DNA of 64,000 nucleotides from an uncultured bacterium (GTDB lineage: Bacteria; Bacteroidota; Rhodothermia; Rhodothermales; Rubricoccaceae), in contig CANLSR010000003.1 of the NCBI GenBank assembly GCA_947493945.1, forward strand, positions 372,001 through 436,000. Reading direction: 5' to 3'. The notes under the pieces were generated by a model. That model did not search any database, had not been told where the DNA came from, and saw nothing but the letters and a program-made list of their open reading frames with translations. Shown in pieces: positions 52,801 to 61,900 of this stretch (position 1 is its first letter; each line of letters begins with the position of its first letter). A program made the translations under genes and the position numbers.

Positions 52801-53742
52801 GTCGGCGACGGGACGGGCGGAGGGGACGATCTCGGTGTGGGGAAAGCGCGAGCGCTCGGCGTGGTGCGCCGCGAGGTCGGCGGGCGTCCACCCCAGCCGG
52901 ACCGCCAGCGCGGCGAGCTGGGGCTGGGCATGGACCAGGCCCGACCAGGCGTCGGCGGCGGCGCGGGCGACCAGCGACGCGGTGTCCTCGGTGAACTCGA
53001 GCGCGAACGGCGTGGCGCTCTCGAACGCCGCCGCTTCCAGGACGCGCTTGCAGAAGCCGTGGATGGTGAACACGCCGGCCTCGTCCACGCGGTCCATCGC
53101 CGCTAGCAGCCGGGGCCGAGCGTCGGGGCGGGCCAGGAGCGGCGCGAGCGGGCGCGTCAGGTCGTCGGTCTGGGCGCCTTCGGTCACGTCGAGCGCCGTC
53201 CGCAGCGCGGCGCGGATTCGGGTTTTCAGCTCCTCGGTCGCGGCGACGGTGAACGTGACCACCAGCAGCCGGCGCAGGTCGGGCAGCCCGCCGGGGCGCG
53301 TCGCCAGCGCGTCGCCGTCGAGCACGAGCCGAAGGACCAGGCCGGCGATGGCGAACGTCTTGCCGGTGCCGGCGCTGGCCTCGATCAATGTGCGGCCGTT
53401 CTCGACGGGCGTCGCCCAGTACTCGAACGGCGGCACCGCGCCCCGCTGGCGGTCGTCGTCGGCCAGCGCCTCGTCGACGATTTCCGCCTGCGGCGTGATG
53501 TCGAGCCCGGAGAGATCGGGCTCCCTCTCCCCCTGGGAAACCGCGCCAGCGTCGGCGCCAGCCAGGGTTGGGGTGAGGGGCATTCGTCCAACACCTGAGC
53601 TCGGCTCGCCCTGACCCTCTCCCAAAGGGAGAGGGGACGTTGTAGGAGACTCGTTGCCAGCCTCTTTCCCCTCGTCCGATTGGCGGTCGGCCTCGCCGAG
53701 CCGCTCCGCCAGCGGGTCGTCCCCAAAGAGATCGAGCGTCAC
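49798..53742 (-). CDS. recB: Exodeoxyribonuclease V beta subunit RecB (with N-terminal repeat-derived insert)
   Basis: A 1314-residue helicase-nuclease that resects double-strand ends and loads RecA at Chi. Walker A (LIEASAGTGKTFAIAG) lies near 122, DEFQDTDP near 480, the C-terminal nuclease DWKSNRLG near 1210, and QLTLYTLGLHRYL after it. Walker A normally lies near residue 25, so there is an N-terminal extension of about 95 residues, half of it encoded by a dispersed CCCTCTCCC repeat (53521-53645). The GTG at 53742 forms GTGA with the recC stop, and the residues right after it (TLDLFGDDPLAERL) look native, so I prefer it. A GTG just before PPFEYWATPVENG is the alternative, leaving the repeat untranslated. 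Confidence 0.93.
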   Translation of the reverse strand: MTLDLFGDDPLAERLGEADRQSDEGKEAGNESPTTSPLPLGEGQGEPSSGVGRMPLTPTLAGADAGAVSQGEREPDLSGLDITPQAEIVDEALADDDRQRGAVPPFEYWATPVENGRTLIEASAGTGKTFAIAGLVLRLVLDGDALATRPGGLPDLRRLLVVTFTVAATEELKTRIRAALRTALDVTEGAQTDDLTRPLAPLLARPDARPRLLAAMDRVDEAGVFTIHGFCKRVLEAAAFESATPFALEFTEDTASLVARAAADAWSGLVHAQPQLAALAVRLGWTPADLAAHHAERSRFPHTEIVPSARPVADALDALDGAARQLEQAWDPDAVLALLDGLVWTAKAHVAEPDIPAAVRRVGRFTSDPDAIEAVRAFTPAALAEGLHGSRKVNKDRQPEIDASPAFAACAAVQSAVGALHLALVHAFSDDLADRVPALKDRRGVLGFDDLLTRLHDALHAPDTADALAAGVQRQFAVAIVDEFQDTDPVQYEIFRRAFDDRPLYFVGDPKQAIYAFRGADIHAYLRAQREADRRYTLSTNWRSSSGLVAAVNAVFSRPPRPFLYADIGFTAVGSPEHKAEPALGEGPPLVWWAVEPHPDSGKPLPKGAARDACLVAVVAEARRLLDEGVTLGGRALEPGDLAVLVRSNTQAQEAQAALRAAGVPAVISRAGDIRDAQETADVEVILRAVARPEDARTLRAALATELWGWTAHEIAGLDEDDGRLSGLQSGLRELQKTWRRQGVLRALRLFGEAVESADGSTRSATERLLAFPDGTRRATNLRHVVELLHEAEGAADRSPEDLLHWLRTRHDQQLASREKAELRLESDDRAVQITTVHNAKGLEYEVVFLPTLWDVHSKDYDADFTGERAPLVHLPDGRVVYDLGSDDHAAHRQIREAERLAEFLRLAYVALTRARERAYVAWGAANEADLSALGLLVSGHEATAETDAALAVAVRSAAKKADPLAALAALADAHPGLMAVRPLPDRVPPRSVAPDDAEAPARTGARALAGAGRQRVGDTWSRASFSAWTSGRHGALAASDEPDDDAPREPDEPAGFHAFAGGKKPGTALHKIIEDAEWPAELDPDGQARRRESVARTLTGYGFETHRHHRARIDPVGETLSMLDRLGEAALFDGGRLCDADARADEWEFTFPLSRVAPHHLADLFRQHGAAPLGADYADALASLGRDAADGFMTGSADLVARHGGRWWVVDWKSNRLGTNASAYGPDALAATMRERHYGLQLTLYTLGLHRYLRSRIDGYDYDTHVGGATYVFLRGLAADDPAAGLFSHRPPAALIDALDALLAPARPATPDA
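53521..53645. repeat. Dispersed CCCTCTCCC/GGGAGAGGG repeat inside recB
   Basis: On the coding strand: CCCCTCTCCC-TTT-GGGAGAGGG hairpin, then GGGCGAGCCGAGC, then CCCCTCACCCCAACCC, then GGGGGAGAGGGAGC. Translated it gives SPLPLGEGQGEP, MPLTPTLAG and SQGERE, the well-known frame of a repeat common in many bacterial genomes. Base composition and residue use differ from the rest of recB. It keeps the reading frame over its whole length. Confidence 0.8.
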
Positions 53743-56700
53743 GAGGGCAGGCCGGGCTGGTGGTAGCACCGCAGCGGCGCCCACAGGCACGCGGCCCAGG
53801 CGTGGACGGCCTTGGCCTCGTCGGCGAACGGGTCGCGGCCGCGCGTGGCGAGGGCCACGTGGGCGTCGTCGCGGTCGCCCGTCTGGCCGAAGCCGCCCTC
53901 GAACTTTTTCCGGGCGTGGCCGACCGCCCAGTCGTTGATGTCCGGGACGCCGTTGTGCGCGCCGTCGCCGGTCCCGGTTGCGGCGTACTCGCGCGCCAGG
54001 ATCCGGTCGAGCCAGGCCGCCCGCGCCGAGCCGGACAGCTTGTCGCCGTAGGCGTAGGACGCACGCTCGAACAGCGGCGGCGCCGACTGGCGGATGGCGC
54101 GGTAGCCGCGCACCAACGCCTGGAGCAGCATCCGGGCGTCGTCGGCGGGGACGGGCGCGAAGTGGCACGTGTCGCGCGTGCCCAGCGACGTCGTGGTGGC
54201 GACGCGGCCGGCCGAGACGGCCAGGTGGTCCACCCAGGCCGCGACCAAGTCCTTGGGCCGCACGCTCCCCGCCCGGAAGCGCAGCGCCCCAGTCGGGCCG
54301 GCGTGCGCCACCGTCCCCACCACGCGCCCGCCGTCCACGTCGATGGCCACCGCCAGCGGCTCGCGCGGCCCCCACTGGCGGACGGCGTCGGCGACGGGCA
54401 CGACGGCCTCGCGCGCTTGGCGGAGCCACGCCGGGCCGGGCGCGCCACCGGGCAGCAGGCCGCTTCGGAGCAGCCGCTCGGCGACCTCGTCGTCGGGGAG
54501 CCCATCAAGGACGGCGTCTAGAATGGCCGCGCGGACGGCGTAGCGGCCCAGCCCGTCCAACGCGACCGGCTCGTCGTCGTGGACCGCGTCGTCGTCCAGG
54601 TCGAGGGCCACGCGCAGGCGGCGGCGGACGACGTGGCGGCTGGGGTTGGTCCAGGCGTCGGCCAAGTCCGCCAAGGTGACGGTGTGCGACGGCTCGTCGT
54701 CCGGGAGCGGGTCGGCGCCCAGGAACGGGGCGGGCTGGGTGGTCTCGCCCGGCGCGACGTGGTGCTGGGCGGCAAAGCTCCGCATGGGGCCGGGCCGGTA
54801 GTAGTCGTCGGCAAAGGGCTGGAGCCGGTGCGTCTCGACCAAGCGCTCGGCGTCGTCGCCCCAGTGCAGCCGAGTGGCGTCCAGGAACGCGTCCAGGACG
54901 ACCGAGTGGGCGCGCGGGCTGTTGTCCTTCTGGCTCCGCCCGACGAAGCTCAGCACCAGCCGGTCGCGTGCCGCCAGCACGGCGTCGACGGAGAGTTGCT
55001 TTTGGAACGCGCGCGGCGCCGAGTCGCCGGGGCGCGGGTCGTGGGCGATCAGGTCGAAGCCCAGCGGCGTCTCGGGGCGCGGCCACACGCCGTCGCCCAG
55101 GCCCAAGAGGGCCACGACGCGGTGCGGCGCGTGGCGGAGCACCTGGGGATCGGCGACGGTGATCCGTCCGGTCAGGACGGGCTCGCGCCGCTCCAGCGCT
55201 GCCACGGCCCGGTCGAGGTGGGCGCGGACGACGCGGAACGACACCTCGGCGCCGGGCACGTCTGCCAGTTCGGAGAGCGTGGCGAGGTCGAGCGCGGTCT
55301 GGCGGAGGTGGACCACGGCCTCGACCTCCTCGTCGTCGCGCGGCTCGAAGGCGCGGTCGAGGAACATCAGCAAGTGCGCCGGCCACTCCGCCAGCGGGCG
55401 CGGACGGTCGAGGGCGTCGAGCGAGCGGAACAGGGCCTCGGCCCACTCGGAAAAGCGGCCCAGCAGGTCGGCGCCGTCCAGGCCGGCGGCGCTGCACGGG
55501 AGGTGGCCCATTACCAGCCCGTCGTCGTCGCACAGGACGCCGAGCAAGAGCCGGTCGAGCCCGAAGCGCCAGGTGTGGAGGTCGTCGGCCGGCACGCCGA
55601 ACCGGCCCTTCCGCTCGGCGTCGAGGCCCCAGCAGACGCCCGACTCCGCGATCCACCGGCGGAGCCGGGGCAACTCGTCCTCCTCGATCCGGGCCGCGCG
55701 GCGGACGAGCGGGTAGCCCAACAAGTCCAACAGGTCCGAGGCCGTGACGCGGCCGTCGTGGAGCCGGAGCGCGCGCGTAAACGCCTCGACCACGCGCAGC
55801 GCCGGCGCGTGCGGGTGGTCCACGACGTGGTACGGCAGGCGGAGCCCGTCGCCGGTCGCGCTCTCGGCCCCGAACACGGCGTCGACGAGCGGCGCGTACT
55901 CGTCGAGGTCCGGGACCAGCACGAGCACGTCGGCCGGTCGCAGGCCGTCGACGGTGTCGAAGGCGTCCAGGAGCACGTCGCGCAGCGCCTCCAGCTCGCG
56001 CGTCGGCGAGTGGCAGTCCAGGACGCGGATCGAGCGGTCGTCCGGGTCGAGCGGGACGGGCGCGGCCGGCGGGGTGTCCGCCGTGAGCGCGTCCTGCAAC
56101 TGGCGGAGCGCGTCGGCGCGAGGCTGGGCGTCGCCGGCGGACTCCGCCAGCCGCTCGGGAGGCGGGGCGCCGAGGTCCTGGAGGACCGTCCAGTAGTCGG
56201 CCGTCCGGGTGGCGAGCGCGCGCAGGAACGGGTGCCGCCGAGGCTCGGACGTGGCGTCGCCTGCCGTGACGGCGTAGACCGTCACGGGCACGTGCCGGGC
56301 GACCTCGGTGAGCACGCGCCAGTAGACCGGCGGGAAGAGCAGCGCGCCGAACACCGAGACGCGGCGCGGCAGCGACAGGTGCGCGTCGGGACGCTGGCGG
56401 AGCGTGTCGGCGAGCGCGAGCAGGCCGGCGGCGCGGTCGAGGCACGGCGCGTCGTGCTGGAGCCGGCGCCAGAGCGCGGCCTGCCAGACGCCGTGGGCGA
56501 AATCGGGGGCGGGATCGGCGCCGTCGGCCCAGGCTGCCAGCACGTCGGGGCGGTAGACCTGGTAGTCGTCGAACAGCTCGGCCAGGCGCGTCGCCAGCGG
56601 CATGGCCTGGCCGCCGGTCCCGTCGAGGTAAGCGCGGAGCGGCGCCCACACGGGGTCGTCGTCCAGCGCGTCGAGGATGGGGGCCAGCCGCCACGCGAGC

Positions 56701-56990
56701 GGGCCGGCGTCGAACGGGTGCCGGCCCTCGGGCGCCCGGGCGGACGGAACGAGCCGGCGGCCTAGGTCCGTCGCGAACGTCAGCGGCGCGGCCAGGTCCA
56801 GGCTGGCGGCGCAGCCGTGGGCCTTGGCCAGCTCGTGCGTGAGCCAGACCCTCAGCCCCTTGTTCTGGGCCACCAGGATCGTCTCGCTCTCCAGCGGCCC
56901 GGCCGGGTCGGCGGCCAGCGCGCCCGCCAGCCGCTCGAACAGCGGCTCCAGGCGCGGGGCGGTGACGACGGACAGGCCCGGCGGATGCAC
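53739..56990 (-). CDS. recC: Exodeoxyribonuclease V gamma subunit RecC
   Basis: A 1083-residue RecC, the Chi-scanning subunit that splits the duplex and holds RecB and RecD. It resembles an inactive SF1 helicase plus an inactive nuclease fold. Recognisable parts are ILVAQNKGLRVWLTHELAKA near the start, RVSVFGALLFPPVYWRVL, the RVLDCHSPTRELEALRDVLL segment, DVLVLVPDLDEYAPLVDAVF, and LLGLGDGVWPRPETPLGFDL. The GTG at 56990 was chosen because a TAGCTTG box lies 29 bases upstream; an upstream in-frame ATG at 57032 would put that box inside the gene. First gene of the operon. The RecC residues that set Chi specificity cannot be read off without alignment. Confidence 0.94.
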   Translation of the reverse strand: MHPPGLSVVTAPRLEPLFERLAGALAADPAGPLESETILVAQNKGLRVWLTHELAKAHGCAASLDLAAPLTFATDLGRRLVPSARAPEGRHPFDAGPLAWRLAPILDALDDDPVWAPLRAYLDGTGGQAMPLATRLAELFDDYQVYRPDVLAAWADGADPAPDFAHGVWQAALWRRLQHDAPCLDRAAGLLALADTLRQRPDAHLSLPRRVSVFGALLFPPVYWRVLTEVARHVPVTVYAVTAGDATSEPRRHPFLRALATRTADYWTVLQDLGAPPPERLAESAGDAQPRADALRQLQDALTADTPPAAPVPLDPDDRSIRVLDCHSPTRELEALRDVLLDAFDTVDGLRPADVLVLVPDLDEYAPLVDAVFGAESATGDGLRLPYHVVDHPHAPALRVVEAFTRALRLHDGRVTASDLLDLLGYPLVRRAARIEEDELPRLRRWIAESGVCWGLDAERKGRFGVPADDLHTWRFGLDRLLLGVLCDDDGLVMGHLPCSAAGLDGADLLGRFSEWAEALFRSLDALDRPRPLAEWPAHLLMFLDRAFEPRDDEEVEAVVHLRQTALDLATLSELADVPGAEVSFRVVRAHLDRAVAALERREPVLTGRITVADPQVLRHAPHRVVALLGLGDGVWPRPETPLGFDLIAHDPRPGDSAPRAFQKQLSVDAVLAARDRLVLSFVGRSQKDNSPRAHSVVLDAFLDATRLHWGDDAERLVETHRLQPFADDYYRPGPMRSFAAQHHVAPGETTQPAPFLGADPLPDDEPSHTVTLADLADAWTNPSRHVVRRRLRVALDLDDDAVHDDEPVALDGLGRYAVRAAILDAVLDGLPDDEVAERLLRSGLLPGGAPGPAWLRQAREAVVPVADAVRQWGPREPLAVAIDVDGGRVVGTVAHAGPTGALRFRAGSVRPKDLVAAWVDHLAVSAGRVATTTSLGTRDTCHFAPVPADDARMLLQALVRGYRAIRQSAPPLFERASYAYGDKLSGSARAAWLDRILAREYAATGTGDGAHNGVPDINDWAVGHARKKFEGGFGQTGDRDDAHVALATRGRDPFADEAKAVHAWAACLWAPLRCYHQPGLPS

Positions 56991-57018
56991 AGTCTGGGTT
57001 TCTATTTGTGAGGTGGCC

Positions 57019-57025
57019 CAAGCTA
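57019..57025 (-). promoter_or_regulatory. TAGCTTG -7 box of the recCBD operon
   Basis: CAAGCTA on the plus strand reads TAGCTTG on the coding strand, 29 bases before the recC GTG. It decides the recC start, since the longer frame would include it. Confidence 0.5.
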
Positions 57026-57061
57026 CGGGCACCGGCCCCGGCTCCGCGGCGCCTCCCCGCC

Positions 57062-57088
57062 CCGCTGACGGAGCGCGTCCGCCAGCGG
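57062..57088. repeat. CCGCTGaCGG/CCGCCAGCGG hairpin
   Basis: CCGCTGACGG (57062-57071) and CCGCCAGCGG (57079-57088), nine of ten positions paired, 7-nt loop. It lies between the divergent recC and psd genes. Confidence 0.55.
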
Positions 57089-57166
57089 CTCGCGCGTGGG
57101 CAGAGCGCGCCGATGGAGAACCGACGGCGGCCCGCCCCGTAGCCTCCCCCGTCCTCCCCCCGACCC

Positions 57167-57997
57167 ATGAGCGCGTTCGTCCGACTCCAACACGCCCTGC
57201 CCCAGCACGCGCTCTCTAGGGCCTTGGGCCGGCTGGCGGCGGCCGAGGCGCCCTGGGTGCGCCGGCCGCTGATCAAAGCGTTCGCCCGGGTCTACGGCGT
57301 CGACATGGGCGAGGCCGAGCGGCCGGACCTGGCGGGCTACCGCTCGTTCAACGACTTTTTCACCCGGTCGCTGGCGCCCGGCGTCCGGCCCGTCGACCCC
57401 GCGCCCGACTCGGTCGTAAGCCCGGCCGACGGCGTCGTGAGCCAGGCCGGCGTGATCGAGCGCGGCGAGCTGATCCAGGCCAAGGGCATCCGCTACTCGT
57501 TCCAGACGCTGGCCGACGCCTGCGCCGGGCCTCAGTTCGAGGGCGGCGCGTTCGCGACGGTCTACCTCTCGCCCAAGGACTACCACCGGGTCCACCTCCC
57601 GCTGGCGGGCCGGCTGCTGCGGACGGTCGCGATCCCGGGCAAGCTGTTCTCGGTCAACGCGGCGACCGAGAGCGGCGTGCCGGGCCTGTTCGCCGTCAAC
57701 GAGCGGCTGGTGATGGAGTTCGAGACGGCGTTCGGCCAGATGCTGGTGGTGATGGTCGGCGCGATGATCGTGGCCAGCATCGAGACCGTGTGGGGCGGCC
57801 CGCGCTCGCCGTACCGCGAGACGGTCGTGACCGAGCACGACCGGGCGTTCGAGAAGGGCGACGAGGTCGGGCGGTTCCTGCTGGGCAGCAGCGTCGTGCT
57901 GGCGTTCGAGGCCGGCCGCGTCGGGCTCGGCGGGCTGGCGGCGGGCGCCGCCGTGCGGATGGGCCAGCCGATTGGGCGCGCCTCCGAGGCCGACTAG
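57167..57997 (+). CDS. psd: Phosphatidylserine decarboxylase proenzyme
   Basis: A 276-residue inner-membrane-associated enzyme that turns phosphatidylserine into phosphatidylethanolamine. Family features: YRSFNDFFTRSLAPGVRP near 60, VVSPADGVVSQAG, FATVYLSPKDYHRVHLPLAG, and VNERLVMEF. The self-cleavage motif is FLLGSSVVLAFE near 238, LGSS in place of LGST; cleavage would make the pyruvoyl group on the small C-terminal subunit. Length fits the short Psd class. The matching pssA gene is not in the window. Confidence 0.95.
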   Translation: MSAFVRLQHALPQHALSRALGRLAAAEAPWVRRPLIKAFARVYGVDMGEAERPDLAGYRSFNDFFTRSLAPGVRPVDPAPDSVVSPADGVVSQAGVIERGELIQAKGIRYSFQTLADACAGPQFEGGAFATVYLSPKDYHRVHLPLAGRLLRTVAIPGKLFSVNAATESGVPGLFAVNERLVMEFETAFGQMLVVMVGAMIVASIETVWGGPRSPYRETVVTEHDRAFEKGDEVGRFLLGSSVVLAFEAGRVGLGGLAAGAAVRMGQPIGRASEAD

Positions 57998-58117
57998 GGC
58001 CGCCGGCCGACGTCGCCAGCGGCACGAGCGGACGCACGCCCGGCCCCTCCGCCCGGACCTGGTGGAGATCGGGGCGCCCTACGAACCGGCGCCCGTTTCC
58101 GCGCGTTGGGGCCGCTG

Positions 58118-58966
58118 ATGCGCGCGACGTTCTCCCTTCTCGCCCTGCTCGTCGCCGGGCTGGCGGCCTGCACCGACGCCGGTTCGCCGGCGCCGTCGGC
58201 CCCCGCGTCCGGCGCCGAGATCCCGCCGCCCTACCGCCTGGACGCGCCGGACGCCGTGGTCGAGCTGGCGCCCGAGCTGCGCGAGATCTCCGGGCTCACC
58301 GTCCTGCCGAGCGGCAACCTGGGCGCGGTCCAGGACGAGCGCGGCACGATCTACGAGCTCGACCCGGCCACGGGCCGGATCGTCGACCGGCTGGCGTTCC
58401 ACGGCAACGGCGACTTCGAGGGCGTCGAGTTGGTGCCCGGCGACGCCGTGTGGGCGCTGCGCAGCGACGGCACGCTGGACCGCATCGCCCGGGACTCGAC
58501 GGGCGCGCCGGCCTCGCGCACCGTCGACACGCCGCTCAGGGGCCGGAACGACACCGAGGGGCTGGCCTACGACGGCGCCGGCCGGCTGCTCATCGCCTGC
58601 AAAGAGTGGCCGGGGGACGGGCTGGGCGATGTCCGCGCGGTCTACGCCTTCGACCTGGCGACTGAGACGCTCGGGCCCCGGCCGGTCGCCCTCCTCGACC
58701 GCCAGCGGGTCGACGGCCTCGCGGCTTTCAAGCCATCTGCACTGGCGGTGCACCCGGTGTCGGGCGAGGTCTACGTTTTGTCGTCTGTTCGAACAGCCAT
58801 CGCCGTCCTGACGCCCGACGGCGCCCTCCGCGCGGTGCTCCCGTTCCCCAGCGGGCTGGTGCCCCAGCCGGAAGGCATGGCGTTTGCGGCCGACGGCACG
58901 CTCTACGTCTCGAGCGAAGGCCCGCGCGGGCCGGGCCTCCTCCTCCGCTACTCCCCCCTCCGCTAG
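58118..58966 (+). CDS. SdiA-regulated-type beta-propeller lipoprotein
   Basis: A 282-residue lipoprotein (signal ending LVAGLAAC). The mature part is a repeating beta pattern: LREISGLTVLPSGNLGAVQDERGT, GDFEGVELVPGDAVWALRS, NDTEGLAYDGAGRLLIACKE, PSALAVHPVSGEVYVLSS, QPEGMAFAADGTLYVSSEG. These match the SdiA-regulated / esterase-like phytase propeller group. It probably faces the periplasm or the cell surface; the ligand is unknown. Its TAG stop touches the ATG of the next gene, so the two are one operon. Confidence 0.82.
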   Translation: MRATFSLLALLVAGLAACTDAGSPAPSAPASGAEIPPPYRLDAPDAVVELAPELREISGLTVLPSGNLGAVQDERGTIYELDPATGRIVDRLAFHGNGDFEGVELVPGDAVWALRSDGTLDRIARDSTGAPASRTVDTPLRGRNDTEGLAYDGAGRLLIACKEWPGDGLGDVRAVYAFDLATETLGPRPVALLDRQRVDGLAAFKPSALAVHPVSGEVYVLSSVRTAIAVLTPDGALRAVLPFPSGLVPQPEGMAFAADGTLYVSSEGPRGPGLLLRYSPLR

Positions 58967-61900
58967 ATGCGCTTTTTCTACGTCGCCCTCGCCGCCGCTC
59001 TGGTGGCCGGCTGCGCCACCACGCAAACGTACGTGGCGCCAGAGCGCCGCGCCGACCCGACGCCGGCGCTGCCCGGGGGCCAGATCGCCCACCGCGTCTT
59101 CCTGACGGGCAACACCGGCGACCTGCGCGGCGAGGCGGACGCCGCCGTGCTCCGCGCGCTGGCGGCCGACGCGCGCGCCGACGGCGAGGACGCGACGGTC
59201 GTGGTCCTGGGCGACCTGACCGCCGGCGGGCTCCCCAGCGCCGGCGACCCGGACCGCGCCCAGGCTCAAGTGCCGGTCGACGCGCTGATCGCCGCGCTGG
59301 CGGGCCTGGAGGCCGAGGTCCTGGTCGTGCCCGGCGACCGCGACTGGCGCCGGGGCGCCGACGGCGTCCAGCGGCTGGAGGCCCTGCTCGACAGCACGCT
59401 GGGCGGCGACGTCCTGACGCCGGGCGACCAGTCCGGCGGGCCGCGCGAGATGGAGCCGGCCGAGGGCCTGCGCCTGATCGCGCTCGACACGGCGTGGTGG
59501 CTCCTGGACCCCGAGGACCGGCCGGCCGGCGAGGCCGAGGACCAGGACGTCCGCTCGCCGTCCGACGTGGCGCGCATCTTCGAGCAGATCTTGATCGACC
59601 GCGACGACGACCGCGTGGTGGTCCTGGCCCACCACCCGCTGATCTCGCGCGGCCCCTACGCCGGCTACCGCAGCAACCCGTTCTCGGGCTTCGTCGCCCA
59701 GACGCTGGGCACCAGCTCCCAGGACCTCGCCTCGCCGCGCTACCGCCAGCTGCGCGACGCCCTGGGCTCGCTGGCCAAGACCCACGACGGCCTGGTGTGG
59801 GCCGCCAGCCACGACCGCATCCTGATGACCGAACGCGACGTCGTGAGCACGCTCGGCCAGCAGGTCCACCTCGTCTCGGGCACCGGCGGCGGCGAGGTCT
59901 CGACCTCGGGCCGGGCCGGCGCGCTGGCCGTGGCCTCGCGGCCCGGCTACCAGCGGCTGGTGTACTACGCCAACGGCCGGCTGTGGACCGAGACCGTCGA
60001 GGTGGACCCCGCCACGGGCGCCCCCACGGTCACGTTCCGGGCCGAGGTGTCCGGCCCCAACGCCGAGCTCGTCGACACCCAGGTGCCGGACTCGGTCGCC
60101 ACGCCCGACCTGCCGGGCAACCTGGGCGGCACCGTCACCTTGGCCGCCGACGAGGACTTCGTCACCGAGCGGTTCAGCAACGGCGGCTTTACGCGGGCGC
60201 TGTTCGGCAAAAACTACCGCGACATGTGGAAGACGCCGGTCGAGTTCCCGGTCCTGGACCTGGGCACCGAGGCCGGCGGGCTCGTGCCGGTCAAGCGCGG
60301 CGGCGGCCTCCAGACCACGTCGCTCCGCCTCTTGGGCGGCGACGGCCACGAGTACGGCCTGCGGCTGCTCGAAAAGGGCGGGCTCGCCCAGGTGCCGTAC
60401 TCCCTGCGCGACGGGCTGGTGGGCGACGTGGTGCTGGAGCTGCGCGCGGCGATGGCGCCCTACGGCGCGCTCGTGGCCGCCCCGCTGGCGCAGGCCGTCG
60501 GCGTGGCCCAGCCGGACCCCCGGATCGTCTACGTCCCCGACGACCCGCGCCTGGGCCGCTACCGCGAGACGTTCGCCGACCGGCTGGCGCTCTACGAGAT
60601 CCGCCCGGACGACGACATGTCGGACGTGGCCGGCTTCGAGGGCATGGACGACGTGGTCTCGTCCTCCAAGCTGCGCGAGGAGCTGCGCGAGGACCAGGAC
60701 CACCACGTGGACCAGCGGGCCTACCTCCGCGCCCGGCTGCTCGACCTCCTGATCGCCGACTGGGACCGCCACGCCGACCAGTGGCGGTGGGCCGCCTTCG
60801 AGCCCGGCACGCTGGACCCGACCCTGACCGGCGACGACTCCACTAAGGGCAAGGTCTACGTCCCCATCGCGCGCGACCGCGACTTCGCGTTCTACGGCAT
60901 CGGCGGGATCCTCCAGCCGCTGCTCCAGGGGTTCGACCTCCGCCTCCAGCCGATCGGCGAGGACTACGGGAGCGTCCAGGGGCTGACCCAGAACGGATTC
61001 CACCAGGACCGCCGCTTTCTCGCTGGGCTCTCGCGCGACGACTGGCGGGAGGTGGCCCAGGAGGTCCAGGCCGAGTTGACCGACGCGGCCATCGGGCGCG
61101 CCGTCGGCGCGTTGCCGGACACGATCTACGCCCAGGTGGGCGACTTCTGGACGCGCGCGCTGCTCTCCCGCCGCGACCAGCTGGCCGACGCCGCCGACGA
61201 CTACTACCGGCTGATCTCCCGCACCGTCGACGTGGTCGGCAGCGACGAGCGCGAGCTGTTCCAGGCGGTCCGCCAGCCGGGCGGGGCCCTGGACGTGACC
61301 GTGCGCTCGTACAAGGGCGGCGAGCCGGGGCGGACGCTCTACCAGCGGACGTTCCGGCCCGACGAGACCGACGAGGTGCGGCTCTACGGCCTCGCCGGCC
61401 GCGACGCGTTCCGCGTCACCGGCGACGGGCCGGGCGCCGTCCGCGTCCGCGTGATCGGCGGCGCCGGCGACGACCGGCTCGCGGCGCCGGCCGGCGACGT
61501 GGTGGTCTACGACGAGCCCGACGGGCTCGTGATCGACGGGGCCAGCCGCGGCGTCAGCGACCGCCGCTCGCGCCGGGTCGGCGTCAACCGCTACGACCCG
61601 ACCGAGCAGGTGCTCGGCGCGCGCCAGGTCCTGCCGGCGCTTGGCTACTCGCCCACCGACGGGCTGCTGCTGGGCGCCGGCGTCACGTTCAAGGTGCCCG
61701 GCTTCCGGCTCCGCCCGTTCGCGGCCACGCACACGGTCCGGGCCAACTACGCGACGGCCACCGGCGGCCTCGCCGGCTCGTACACCGGCCGGATGCGCCA
61801 AGCCCTGGGCCGCTACGACCTCGACGTGGACGTCGAGGCGTCCACGCCACGCTACGCCCGCAACTTCTACGGCTTCGGCAACGGGACCGAGTCCGTCGAC

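Noticed and set aside
50756..54508. A 1250-codon minus-strand frame overlapping recB and recC
   Set aside because: It crosses both rec genes out of frame and is composed almost only of Arg, Gly, Pro and Ala; recB and recC have clear motifs in their own frames.
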